8,501 nucleotides of DNA from Cyclobacteriaceae bacterium (GCA_013140395.1 JABFSY010000097.1:1-8501); one strand, 5' to 3'; counted from the first letter of the stretch, positions 1-5,844 are shown. The notes: a model not told the origin generated them from the sequence alone. Numbers and translations are program-made.

Positions 1-1
1 G

Positions 2-190
2 CCTGGCGATGCATTTAATTCTTCATCGTCTTTTTGGATCGGCAATGTCTCTTCCCAATCTTATAACAACGGTAGATTTGGAACCTATTACTATTGGGAT
101 ATTCAGGGAAATCTAAAAGGAACGCGCGGATTTTTGGATCTCTCGGGAGGGAAAAAGAGAGGAGTGAAGTTGGTTTTTCCCTGGCGTTAA
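2..190 (+). CDS. C-terminal fragment of an unidentified protein (5' end outside window)
   Basis: An open frame runs from the left edge to a TAA at 188-190 and gives 62 residues with no start codon needed inside the window. The product is rich in Ser, Gly, Asn and aromatic residues (a YYYWD stretch, FWIGN, and an ending of KLVFPWR). This composition suggests beta-strands of a secreted or surface protein, but I do not recognise a family. It ends 17 bases before the recX start, so the two may be co-transcribed. It is a real coding tail rather than noise because the frame is open throughout and the composition is protein-like, but the evidence is modest for such a short piece. Confidence 0.5.
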   Translation, partial: PGDAFNSSSSFWIGNVSSQSYNNGRFGTYYYWDIQGNLKGTRGFLDLSGGKKRGVKLVFPWR

Positions 191-207
191 TCTGTTGTTT
201 CAAAAAT

Positions 208-699
208 ATGCTTGAGGAGAAACAACCCGGTAAGAAAATCCATTTGTCGCCCAAAGAAGCGCTCGTCAAAATTCAACACTATTGCGCTTACCAGGAAAGA
301 TCACACAAAGAAGTAAAAAATAAACTCTTTGAATACGGCCTCTATGCCAGCGAGGTAGACGAGATTCTCGCCCAAGTCATAACCGATGGCTTTTTGAATG
401 AGGAGCGCTTTGCGAAGGCGTTTGCCGGTGGAAAGTTCAGAATCAAAAAGTGGGGGCGATTAAAAATCAAGCAAGAACTGGAGATGCTAGGCTTGACATC
501 ACGGTGTGTAGCAAGCGGACTGAAAGAAATTGACGCCAGCGACTATAGAAGAACACTCAAAGAACTCATCCGAAAAAAGGCGAGTCAGGTAACAGAAAAA
601 AATGAATTCAAGAGAAAGAATTTGATCGCCCGATTCGTCATTGGCAAAGGGTATGAATCAGAGTTGGTGTGGTCAATGTTAAAAAGCGAGGACGAATAG
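208..699 (+). CDS. recX: Regulatory protein RecX
   Basis: RecX is a small cytoplasmic protein that binds RecA filaments and modulates recombination and the SOS response. The 163-residue product is a normal length for the family and shows its three tandem three-helix repeats. The first is near residues 20-60 (CAYQERSHKEVKNKL). The second is near 60-105, with DGFLNEERFAKAF followed by the basic stretch KFRIKKWGRLKIKQEL. The third is near 115-160, ending in the GKGYESELVW region. The frame is open further upstream to an ATG at 94, but that extension would overlap the preceding coding tail and has no RecX similarity, so the ATG at 208 is preferred. No Shine-Dalgarno sequence is seen before it. 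recA is not in the window, which is common. The gene runs convergently into the fusion nuclease at 736. Confidence 0.88.
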   Translation: MLEEKQPGKKIHLSPKEALVKIQHYCAYQERSHKEVKNKLFEYGLYASEVDEILAQVITDGFLNEERFAKAFAGGKFRIKKWGRLKIKQELEMLGLTSRCVASGLKEIDASDYRRTLKELIRKKASQVTEKNEFKRKNLIARFVIGKGYESELVWSMLKSEDE

Positions 700-735
700 A
701 CAGGGTTGTGGTTGCGAATACCGCGTTTCGCGCTC

Positions 736-2109
736 TCAATTAAAAACAACTACATCCGCACCCCTTGGGTTTTGTAAGTAAGAGTTCACTAAATTCTGAA
801 CCACGCGATTGTCTTTGCTTGGCTTTATAAAATTACGTGCAAGGTCAATGGAGTTGATGGATTCCTCTTTCGGTACGAACCCAAAGCCTATGTAATTTCC
901 ATTCTCAATGAGAACCAGAGATTTTTCTCCGCTCATTCGACCACTTCCAATAATTGCTACAGACTCCCCTGCCTCAAAGAAAGAATCAATCGCCTTTTGT
1001 GTGCGCTTGTTATACTTCTTCACAGATTCAACCCCCTGGCAGGCACCTTTGCAAGCGCCCGATTGGTGACTGAAACATAAACCCTTGGCAAGTTGAAGTC
1101 CACTCAGTTTAGGGCACAGGTCAAAAGTTTTTACTTTTTCCCACATAAAATTCCAGGCGTCACCCTTTGAACTAAACGTGATCAGCGGTTTGGTTCCCTT
1201 TCGAATAAGGTTTACACAAAAACGCAAATAGCCATTGCGGTCTTCGTAGTCATAGATGCCCCATTCCTCCACTTTGTATTTTTGAGCCAAATTGTATTTC
1301 GGCCAAAGTCTTCGAATCTCTTGTGATTCCAGAATTAGGGCAATCAATTCACTTCCCGTGAGCTCATAAGTTACATGATGAATTTCATTCCGGATGTTCG
1401 ATCGATTCCATTCGCGTGCCTCACCAGTGAAATGTCCAGCTAATCTTTTCTTGATGTTTAATGCTTTACCAACGTAAATAATCTGTCCATGTGCATCCAA
1501 GAAGTAATATACACCCACTTTTGCTGGTAATCGATCAAACTCCTCTTTTGGCAGATTTGGCGGTAGAATGGTTTCACCTGAATTCCGTTTTAGTGCCTTT
1601 GCAATGACGCCATTCTGGTCGCGTTGAAGCAGTAGCGAAAAAATTCGTGCCGTAGCCTGTGCATCACCTCCTGCTCTGTGTCGATCAGGGATTTTAATAC
1701 CCAAACTCTCTGCTAAACGACCCAAGCTATAGGACTCCAAACCAGGGATGATTTTTCTACTAAGTCGAACCGTGCACAGTTTTTTAGTCTGCCAGTTAAT
1801 CCCTACTCCCTCAAATTCTTTTTTTAAGAAGCTGAAATCAAACTGCGCATTATGAGCGACAAAAATCCGATCCTTCAACCAACTCATAATCTCTTCGGCC
1901 ACCATTTCGAAGGCGGGTGCATCTTCTACCATCCGCGAAGTAATCCCCGTTAGTCCGGTGATGAATTGCGGAATCTTCCGACCGGGGTTTAAAAGTGTGT
2001 GGTAGTGATCGGTAATTTGTAAGCCATCATGGTGATAGATGGCAATTTCTGTGATGCGGTGATGATCTGCGTAGCCCCCGGTAGTCTCGATATCAACAAT
2101 GGCGTACAT
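736..2109 (-). CDS. DEDDh exonuclease / GIY-YIG endonuclease fusion (DnaQ-like plus UvrC/Cho-like)
   Basis: This is a 457-residue two-nuclease protein. Residues 1-165 form a DnaQ/epsilon-type 3'-5' exonuclease with all five DEDDh residues: D6 and E8 in VDIETTGG, D91 in HNAQFDFSFL, and H144 and D149 in HRAGGDA. Residues about 195-275 form a GIY-YIG domain: GVYYF at 199-203, YVGKA at 212-216, R222, the likely metal-binding E261 and the KYN at 271-273. Cysteines 332, 345, 353 and 357 have almost the spacing of the UvrC cysteine cluster. The last ~90 residues are not assigned. Fusions of this type are known in bacteria, for example in mycobacteria, and are thought to act in DNA repair as a Cho-like incision enzyme with attached exonuclease; the exact role is inferred. 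The ATG start is firm because the first catalytic motif begins at residue 4. A -7-like box lies directly upstream. The UvrC C-terminal RNase H-like endonuclease and HhH domains are absent. Confidence 0.9.
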   Translation of the reverse strand: MYAIVDIETTGGYADHHRITEIAIYHHDGLQITDHYHTLLNPGRKIPQFITGLTGITSRMVEDAPAFEMVAEEIMSWLKDRIFVAHNAQFDFSFLKKEFEGVGINWQTKKLCTVRLSRKIIPGLESYSLGRLAESLGIKIPDRHRAGGDAQATARIFSLLLQRDQNGVIAKALKRNSGETILPPNLPKEEFDRLPAKVGVYYFLDAHGQIIYVGKALNIKKRLAGHFTGEAREWNRSNIRNEIHHVTYELTGSELIALILESQEIRRLWPKYNLAQKYKVEEWGIYDYEDRNGYLRFCVNLIRKGTKPLITFSSKGDAWNFMWEKVKTFDLCPKLSGLQLAKGLCFSHQSGACKGACQGVESVKKYNKRTQKAIDSFFEAGESVAIIGSGRMSGEKSLVLIENGNYIGFGFVPKEESINSIDLARNFIKPSKDNRVVQNLVNSYLQNPRGADVVVFN

Positions 2110-2114
2110 GGCTG

Positions 2115-2145
2115 CGAAGGTACGGTTTGATTAATGCTGATAAAA
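2115..2145 (-). promoter_or_regulatory. Candidate promoter of the fusion nuclease
   Basis: On the minus strand TACCTTCG (2122 down to 2115) matches the Bacteroidota -7 element TAnnTTTG with one change. A weak TTTT (2145-2142) sits 19 bases upstream in the -33 position. The box ends only five bases before the ATG at 2109, so the transcript would have almost no leader. The -33 part is poor and no other promoter was found in the 62-base divergent gap. Confidence 0.4.
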
Positions 2146-2171
2146 GTGGAAATTGAAATCAAATTTTTATA

Positions 2172-2525
2172 ATGAATCTCATCCTTCGATTTCTTCTCAA
2201 TGGCTTGGCTGTATTGGCTACAGCCTACTTGCTGCCGCACGTTGAGGTTGCCGACTATCAAACAGCTTTGCTTACTGCTTTGCTTTTGTCCATCGCCAAC
2301 GTGATTGTAAAACCCGTTCTTATCCTTTTTACAATACCTATTACGCTCATGACACTTGGGTTGTTTTTGTTGGTCATTAATGCTGTTATCATTTTGTTGG
2401 TTGATCATTTTGTTTCAGGTTTTTCGGTGGATGGTTTTTGGTGGGCGCTTGCATTTAGTTTGATCATGTCTGTTTTTAATAGCATTATTGATGATATCTT
2501 AAAGGATAAGAAAAAGGCCAATTAA
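2172..2525 (+). CDS. Small four-helix membrane protein, PF04020 / YvlD 'phage holin family IV' type
   Basis: The 117-residue product is almost entirely hydrophobic, with four predicted membrane helices near residues 5-21, 32-53, 55-80 and 87-107, a short loop with HVEVADY after the first helix, and a lysine-rich cytoplasmic-type tail (KDKKKAN). The central run of NVIVKP, then the IPITLMTLG stretch, then LLVINA, is characteristic of the PF04020 family that includes Bacillus YvlD. Databases often call these phage holins, but they are common chromosomal membrane proteins of unknown function, and nothing phage-like surrounds this one. The ATG at 2172 follows an AT-rich, SD-less leader. The next gene starts 17 bases after the stop, which suggests an operon with the DUF1801 gene and the pseudouridine synthase. 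Confidence 0.82.
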   Translation: MNLILRFLLNGLAVLATAYLLPHVEVADYQTALLTALLLSIANVIVKPVLILFTIPITLMTLGLFLLVINAVIILLVDHFVSGFSVDGFWWALAFSLIMSVFNSIIDDILKDKKKAN

Positions 2526-2530
2526 AAAAG

Positions 2531-2538
2531 TAGTTTTG
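2531..2538 (+). promoter_or_regulatory. Isolated -7 promoter box before the DUF1801 gene
   Basis: TAGTTTTG is a perfect match to the Bacteroidota -7 element TAnnTTTG and lies in the 17-base gap between two same-strand genes. No TTTG or TTG occurs 17-23 bases upstream, so the -33 half is missing. It could be an internal promoter, which would put the transcription start at or beside the TTG start codon at 2543, or it could be a chance match. Confidence 0.3.
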
Positions 2539-2542
2539 TGGC

Positions 2543-2929
2543 TTGAATAGTGTTTCAAACTATATTGCCTCCCTCCCCCAATCTCAGGCGCAAATCATGT
2601 CTGTTTTGAGGAACATGGTTTTGGATATTGGTCCACATGTTCAAGAGAAAATCAGCTATAAAATCCCGTTCTTCTATTTCCACGGGCCTTTGTGCTACTT
2701 AAGTCCGACTTTTGATGGAATATATATCGGTTTTGTAAGGGGTCACCAATTATCCAATGAACACGGACTGTTGGAAAAGAAAGACAGAAAGTTTGTACGA
2801 TCTATACACTTCTATAGCCTGGCCGAGTTAGAAGAAAGGGAAGAACAGATTCGACAAATCTTGAACGAAGCAGCGATTTTGAACGAATACCATTTTCAGC
2901 AGAAGAAAAAAAAGAAACAAACGAAATGA
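2543..2929 (+). CDS. DUF1801 (YdhG-like) domain protein, TTG start
   Basis: The 128-residue product matches the DUF1801/YdhG pattern. It has an N-terminal YIASLPQ, a helix with MSVLRNMV, the KISYKIPFF strand, an aromatic Gly-rich middle (YIGFVRGHQL), the KFVRSIHF strand, and a C-terminal helical segment ending in a lysine-rich tail. The family is a small alpha/beta fold of unknown function, distantly related to frataxin-like/phage-type folds. An in-frame TAG at 2531-2533 limits the start, and the only candidate that keeps the conserved YIASLP segment is TTG at 2543; the next ATG, at 2597, would remove it. The TGA overlaps the next ATG in an ATGA junction, implying translational coupling to the pseudouridine synthase. 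The functional link between them is not known. Confidence 0.8.
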   Translation: MNSVSNYIASLPQSQAQIMSVLRNMVLDIGPHVQEKISYKIPFFYFHGPLCYLSPTFDGIYIGFVRGHQLSNEHGLLEKKDRKFVRSIHFYSLAELEEREEQIRQILNEAAILNEYHFQQKKKKKQTK

Positions 2930-3954
2930 ATGTAACGGAAGAGCAGGAAGAAGGGGATGATGAGTTGTTTGAGCACCATCGGATCGTAGCCGACCCAGGG
3001 CAAAGTTTGCTTCGAATAGACAAGTTCTTAATGGATCGACTGCCCAACGCCACCCGATCAAAAATCCAGATTGGCATTCATGATGGCTTTGTCAGGGTCA
3101 ACGAAAAGCCAATCAAGCCGAATTATAAAGTTCATCCGTTGGATGTCATTACGATTGCTTTGCCCGAGCCACCACGCGATACGGACGTAAAGCCTGAGAA
3201 TATTCCGTTGAATATTGTCTTTGAAGATGAGCATTTATTGGTCGTGAATAAGGAAGCAGGTATGGTGGTTCATCCTGCCTATCAAAACTGGAGTGGCACA
3301 TTGGTTAACGCACTTTCCTATCATTTTCAAAATCTTCCTGAAATGAAAGGCAATGCCGGGCGGCCAGGCTTGGTCCATCGAATCGACAAGGATACTTCCG
3401 GCTTGTTGGTCATTGCAAAAACAGAGTTGGCGATGACTTCATTAGCGAAGCAATTCTTCGATCACAGCATTGAACGGACTTATAACGCCATCGTTTGGGG
3501 AGTACCTGAACCAACCGAGGGAACTATAAATGTTCAGGTCGGGCGCAGTTTAAAAGACAGAAGAATAACGACAGCTTTCCCCGAGGGTGATTTTGGCAGA
3601 ACGGCCATTACACACTACAAACTGTTGAAAGATCTTCGGTATGTTTCGCTGCTGGAATGCAAATTGGAGACGGGCCGAACGCATCAAATAAGGGCACACA
3701 TGAAATTCATCGGGCACACACTTTTTAATGATGCCACTTATGGAGGGAATGAGGTATTGAAGGGCACCGTATTTTCGAAGTATAAGCAGTTTGTTGATAA
3801 TTGCTTTAAAATTATTCCACGCCAGGCGCTTCACGCAAAAACGTTGGGCTTCATTCACCCAAGTACACAAAAGTTTCTCCAGTTCGATTCGGATTTACCG
3901 GCCGATTTTACGGAAGTGCTGGAGAAATGGGACGGATATGTGAAGAATCATTAG
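2926..3954 (+). CDS. RluA/RluD-family 23S rRNA-type pseudouridine synthase
   Basis: The enzyme converts specific uridines in structured RNA to pseudouridine in the cytoplasm. The 342-residue product is the usual length for the RluD branch. Residues about 27-80 form an S4 RNA-binding domain (IDKFLMDRLPNATRSKIQ, with VRVNEKPIK). The catalytic domain follows from about residue 92, with the signature HRIDKDTSGL at 151-160 and catalytic Asp154, and the conserved GRTHQIRAHM at 250-259. The short acidic extension before the S4 domain is typical of Bacteroidota members. The ATG at 2926 overlaps the stop of the DUF1801 gene. RluD in E. coli modifies 23S rRNA helix 69. The same target is plausible here because the protein has an S4 domain and RluD-like length, but other RluA-family targets cannot be excluded, so I give no gene symbol. 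Confidence 0.92.
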   Translation: MNVTEEQEEGDDELFEHHRIVADPGQSLLRIDKFLMDRLPNATRSKIQIGIHDGFVRVNEKPIKPNYKVHPLDVITIALPEPPRDTDVKPENIPLNIVFEDEHLLVVNKEAGMVVHPAYQNWSGTLVNALSYHFQNLPEMKGNAGRPGLVHRIDKDTSGLLVIAKTELAMTSLAKQFFDHSIERTYNAIVWGVPEPTEGTINVQVGRSLKDRRITTAFPEGDFGRTAITHYKLLKDLRYVSLLECKLETGRTHQIRAHMKFIGHTLFNDATYGGNEVLKGTVFSKYKQFVDNCFKIIPRQALHAKTLGFIHPSTQKFLQFDSDLPADFTEVLEKWDGYVKNH

Positions 3955-3990
3955 CGGTTCTTTTTCGGTGTACGGCTGACGTCTTTTTTG

Positions 3991-4620
3991 TTAACTAAAT
4001 AAGCTATTCAACTCCAAATCAACGCGGCCCACGATCATCGAAAAATCTTCTGTGTTCTCAACAAAGTCGAGTTTATTTACGTCAATGGTTAACAGCTTTC
4101 CGTGCTTATACCCCGCTATCCATTTTTCATAGTGCTCGTTCAAGGTTTTCAGATACTCTAACTTTATGTTGAATTCAAAATCCCGATTTCTCTTTTGAAT
4201 TTGCTGAACGAGCTTCGGGATATCTGCTTTCAAATAAATCAACAAGTCGGGGGGCTGCACAAAGCTGGTCATGGAATTGAAAAGATCGAGATAACTCTGA
4301 TAATCCCTGTTATTCAGATGCCCGCTTTTGTGGAGGTTGGCTGCGAAGATGTGAGCATCTTCGTAGATCGTGCGATCTTGAATGATGGTTTTTTCGCTTT
4401 CACGAATTTGCCTGACTTGGTTGAAGCGACTGTTCAGAAAATAGATTTGCAGATGGTATGCCCACCGGGTCATGTCCTCATAGAAATCGCGGAGATAGGG
4501 ATTGTGATCCACCGATTCATAAAGGGGAATCCAATTGTAATGTTTGGACAATTTTTCTGCCAGTGTAGTTTTGCCGGATCCGATGTTGCCGGCAATGGCA
4601 ATGTGTTTCAGTGTAGCCAC
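3991..4620 (-). CDS. Deoxynucleoside kinase (dNK / dAK-dGK family)
   Basis: The enzyme phosphorylates deoxynucleosides with ATP in nucleotide salvage. The 209-residue product has the P-loop GNIGSGKTT at 11-19, the base-contacting acidic residue around Glu35 (YESVDHNPY), the DRTIYED motif at 82-88 that corresponds to the (D/E)RS motif of the family, and an arginine-bearing lid at 142-149 (QKRNRDFE). This places it in PF01712 with the bacterial deoxyadenosine/deoxyguanosine kinases; the preferred base cannot be read from sequence with confidence. The start is GTG at 4620. No in-frame ATG lies upstream, and the core begins only a few residues in, so the GTG is well supported. It converges on the pseudouridine synthase with 36 bases between stops and diverges from gldB. 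Confidence 0.92.
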   Translation of the reverse strand: MATLKHIAIAGNIGSGKTTLAEKLSKHYNWIPLYESVDHNPYLRDFYEDMTRWAYHLQIYFLNSRFNQVRQIRESEKTIIQDRTIYEDAHIFAANLHKSGHLNNRDYQSYLDLFNSMTSFVQPPDLLIYLKADIPKLVQQIQKRNRDFEFNIKLEYLKTLNEHYEKWIAGYKHGKLLTIDVNKLDFVENTEDFSMIVGRVDLELNSLFS

Positions 4621-4640
4621 GAGTTGTTCAATAATGAAGT

Positions 4641-4653
4641 GGCGAAGGTCGCC
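4641..4653. repeat. Short perfect inverted repeat in the dNK-gldB divergent gap
   Basis: GGCGA and TCGCC flank a three-base centre (AGG), giving a 13-base near-palindrome. It coincides with the candidate -7 box of the kinase gene, so it could be an operator or a small RNA hairpin in the kinase leader. It has no T-run after it on either strand that would suggest a terminator. Confidence 0.3.
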
Positions 4654-4675
4654 ATTTTTATCTGATTTTGGGCAA
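4643..4675 (-). promoter_or_regulatory. Weak candidate promoter of the deoxynucleoside kinase
   Basis: On the minus strand GACCTTCG (4650 down to 4643) resembles the -7 box in its AnnTTCG part, and a TTG (4675-4673) lies 22 bases upstream. The T of TAnnTTTG is replaced by G, and the box overlaps an inverted repeat (4641-4653). It is supported mainly by its likeness to the boxes before gldB, feoA and the fusion nuclease. Confidence 0.28.
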
Positions 4676-4694
4676 TGGAAAAGGATACAGTTCG

Positions 4695-4726
4695 TTTACA
4701 ATTATGTAAAATTCTGAGCATCTTCG
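4695..4726 (+). promoter_or_regulatory. Candidate promoter of gldB
   Basis: TTTA at 4695-4698 and CATCTTCG at 4719-4726 are 20 bases apart, the right geometry for Bacteroidota -33 and -7 elements. Each half is imperfect, with one change in the -33 and two in the -7. The following bases CAGC repeat those after the fusion-nuclease box. The start codon lies 15 bases further on. Confidence 0.35.
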
Positions 4727-4741
4727 CAGCAGATATTTCCT

Positions 4742-5752
4742 ATGAAAAAGACCATTTTTTTGCTTTTCGCCACTTTGATTTTTTTGACTGCTTGCGAATC
4801 CGTAAAGGAGGAGAAGTGCGCGTTTCAGCCTGAAACATCTTCTATTGATATCCAACTTGATTATAGATCATTGGAGGATTCTATTCCAACCATTGAAACC
4901 AAACAACAATTGGTCAGTTTCTTTACGCGACATCAAGCGATGCGCGATGTGTTTTTTCATCATCAGGACTACCCCAATGACTCTATTTTTATCAACGAAC
5001 TCTATCAACGATTTACGAGCCCATCATTTGATACGTTGTTGATGGAGACGAAAAAAGTATTTGGAGATGGATCGGCCTTGAAGCAAGAGTTTACCAGAGC
5101 ATTTACAAACTTGAGGTATTATTACCCGACAACCTTCAAAGTCCCGCGAATCGAAACGGTCATTACCGGTTTAGAAACAGACTTGTTCGTGAGCGACACG
5201 TTGATTATCGTTGGACTCGATCATTTTTTGGGCAAAAGCGCTAAATATAAACTCAACATGTATGAGTATATGGCGCGCAGATATACCAAGGACTTTGTGG
5301 TGCCTTCGGCCATGTTGTTGTACGGTATTGATAGCCGTATTAATAGTATTAACCCAGACGATAAGACGGTTTTGGCAGACATGATTGCGTATGGAAAGGC
5401 TTATTACTTTGCAAAGCAAATGTTGCCCTGTGTACCTGATAGTGTTTTCATTGGATATACGTCCAAAGAGATATCTGGCGCACGCGAAAACCAAGATTTG
5501 ATTTGGGAACACCTGGTTGAAAAAGAAGTATTCTTTAATACGTCAAAACTTGTCAAGCAAAAATATTTGGATGAAAGGCCCACGACCGTAGAAATTGGTG
5601 ATCAATGCCCGGGCCGAATTGGTGTTTGGATTGGCTGGCAGATCTTCAACAAATTTGCCGAGCAAAATGCAAGGGGGAAAGACTTATCCAAATTGATGAG
5701 TGTCAACAATCCGGAACGAATTCTAAGGGATTCAAAATTTCGGCCTAATTGA
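4742..5752 (+). CDS. gldB: Gliding-motility lipoprotein GldB
   Basis: GldB is a lipoprotein needed for gliding in Flavobacterium johnsoniae and conserved across Bacteroidota, including non-gliders; its molecular role is unsettled. The 336-residue product begins with a lipoprotein signal peptide: a KK pair, a hydrophobic stretch, and the lipobox LTAC with Cys18 as the predicted lipidated residue. The mature part carries family-like segments: the N-terminal region with FFTRHQAMRDVFF, RYYYPTTFKVP near 126-136, a GLDHFLGK motif near 158-165, MIAYGKAYYF near 219-228, and a C-terminal GRIGVWIGWQI followed by a NNPERIL-type ending. The length is close to that of known GldB. The usual partner gldC of F. 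johnsoniae is not found downstream; feoA follows instead after 92 bases. The call rests on recalled family features. Confidence 0.85.
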   Translation: MKKTIFLLFATLIFLTACESVKEEKCAFQPETSSIDIQLDYRSLEDSIPTIETKQQLVSFFTRHQAMRDVFFHHQDYPNDSIFINELYQRFTSPSFDTLLMETKKVFGDGSALKQEFTRAFTNLRYYYPTTFKVPRIETVITGLETDLFVSDTLIIVGLDHFLGKSAKYKLNMYEYMARRYTKDFVVPSAMLLYGIDSRINSINPDDKTVLADMIAYGKAYYFAKQMLPCVPDSVFIGYTSKEISGARENQDLIWEHLVEKEVFFNTSKLVKQKYLDERPTTVEIGDQCPGRIGVWIGWQIFNKFAEQNARGKDLSKLMSVNNPERILRDSKFRPN

Positions 5753-5774
5753 TCCATTCCAACACCCTAGAAAC

Positions 5775-5786
5775 TGATTGCAATCA
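5775..5786. promoter_or_regulatory. FNR/CRP-like palindrome upstream of feoAB
   Basis: TGATTGCAATCA is a perfect 12-base palindrome. With its flanks it reads CTGAT-N4-ATCAT, matching the FNR consensus TTGAT-N4-ATCAA at eight of ten positions. Its centre (5780/5781) lies about 41.5 bases upstream of the start predicted from the -7 box, the standard class II activator position. The factor that would bind it is unknown. Confidence 0.42.
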
Positions 5787-5817
5787 TTGTTTTGCATTTT
5801 TTGGCCATCTATATTCG
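5787..5817 (+). promoter_or_regulatory. feoAB promoter: Candidate promoter of feoAB
   Basis: TTG at 5787-5789 and TATATTCG at 5810-5817 are 20 bases apart; the second matches TAnnTTTG with one change. This is the best promoter-like pair in the window. Transcription would begin near 5821-5823, leaving a leader of a little over 20 bases before the feoA ATG. Confidence 0.5.
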
Positions 5818-5822
5818 CGCAG

Positions 5823-5839
5823 TTTAAAATCAGTCTAAA
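5823..5839. promoter_or_regulatory. Imperfect inverted repeat over the predicted feoA start (possible iron-repressor site)
   Basis: The 17 bases begin TTTA and end TAAA, and six of eight symmetric pairs match. The site covers the predicted transcription start, where a repressor would block the promoter. Ferrous-uptake genes are commonly repressed by Fur- or DtxR-type iron sensors. The match to any fixed consensus is weak and the region is AT-rich, so chance is a real alternative. Confidence 0.25.
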
Positions 5840-5844
5840 TAACA

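Noticed and set aside
94..207. N-terminal extension of RecX from an ATG at 94
   Set aside because: It overlaps the upstream coding tail (2-190) in another frame and adds residues with no RecX similarity; the ATG at 208 gives a normal-length protein.
714..732. Bidirectional terminator between recX and the fusion nuclease
   Set aside because: Two short alternative stems exist (GCGAA/TTCGC and CGCG/CGCG), but neither is followed by a T-run on either strand, so termination there is not supported.
1989..2408. 139-codon open frame on the minus strand spanning the divergent gap
   Set aside because: It overlaps the start of the fusion nuclease in another frame and is antisense to the PF04020 gene; composition is not protein-like.
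2172..2525. Prophage signal suggested by the 'phage holin family' label
   Set aside because: PF04020 proteins are common chromosomal membrane proteins, and no lysin, integrase, capsid or attachment site lies nearby.
3972..3989. Terminator between the pseudouridine synthase and the kinase
   Set aside because: A T6 run is present after ACG-N5-CGT, but a three-base stem is too short to support a hairpin.
4195..4665. 156-codon open frame on the + strand
   Set aside because: It lies almost wholly opposite the deoxynucleoside kinase, whose motifs are intact, and its product has no recognisable family features.
4663..4670. TGATTTTG as the gldB -7 box
   Set aside because: It lies more than 70 bases before the start and has no -33 partner; the closer pair at 4695-4726 has better geometry.
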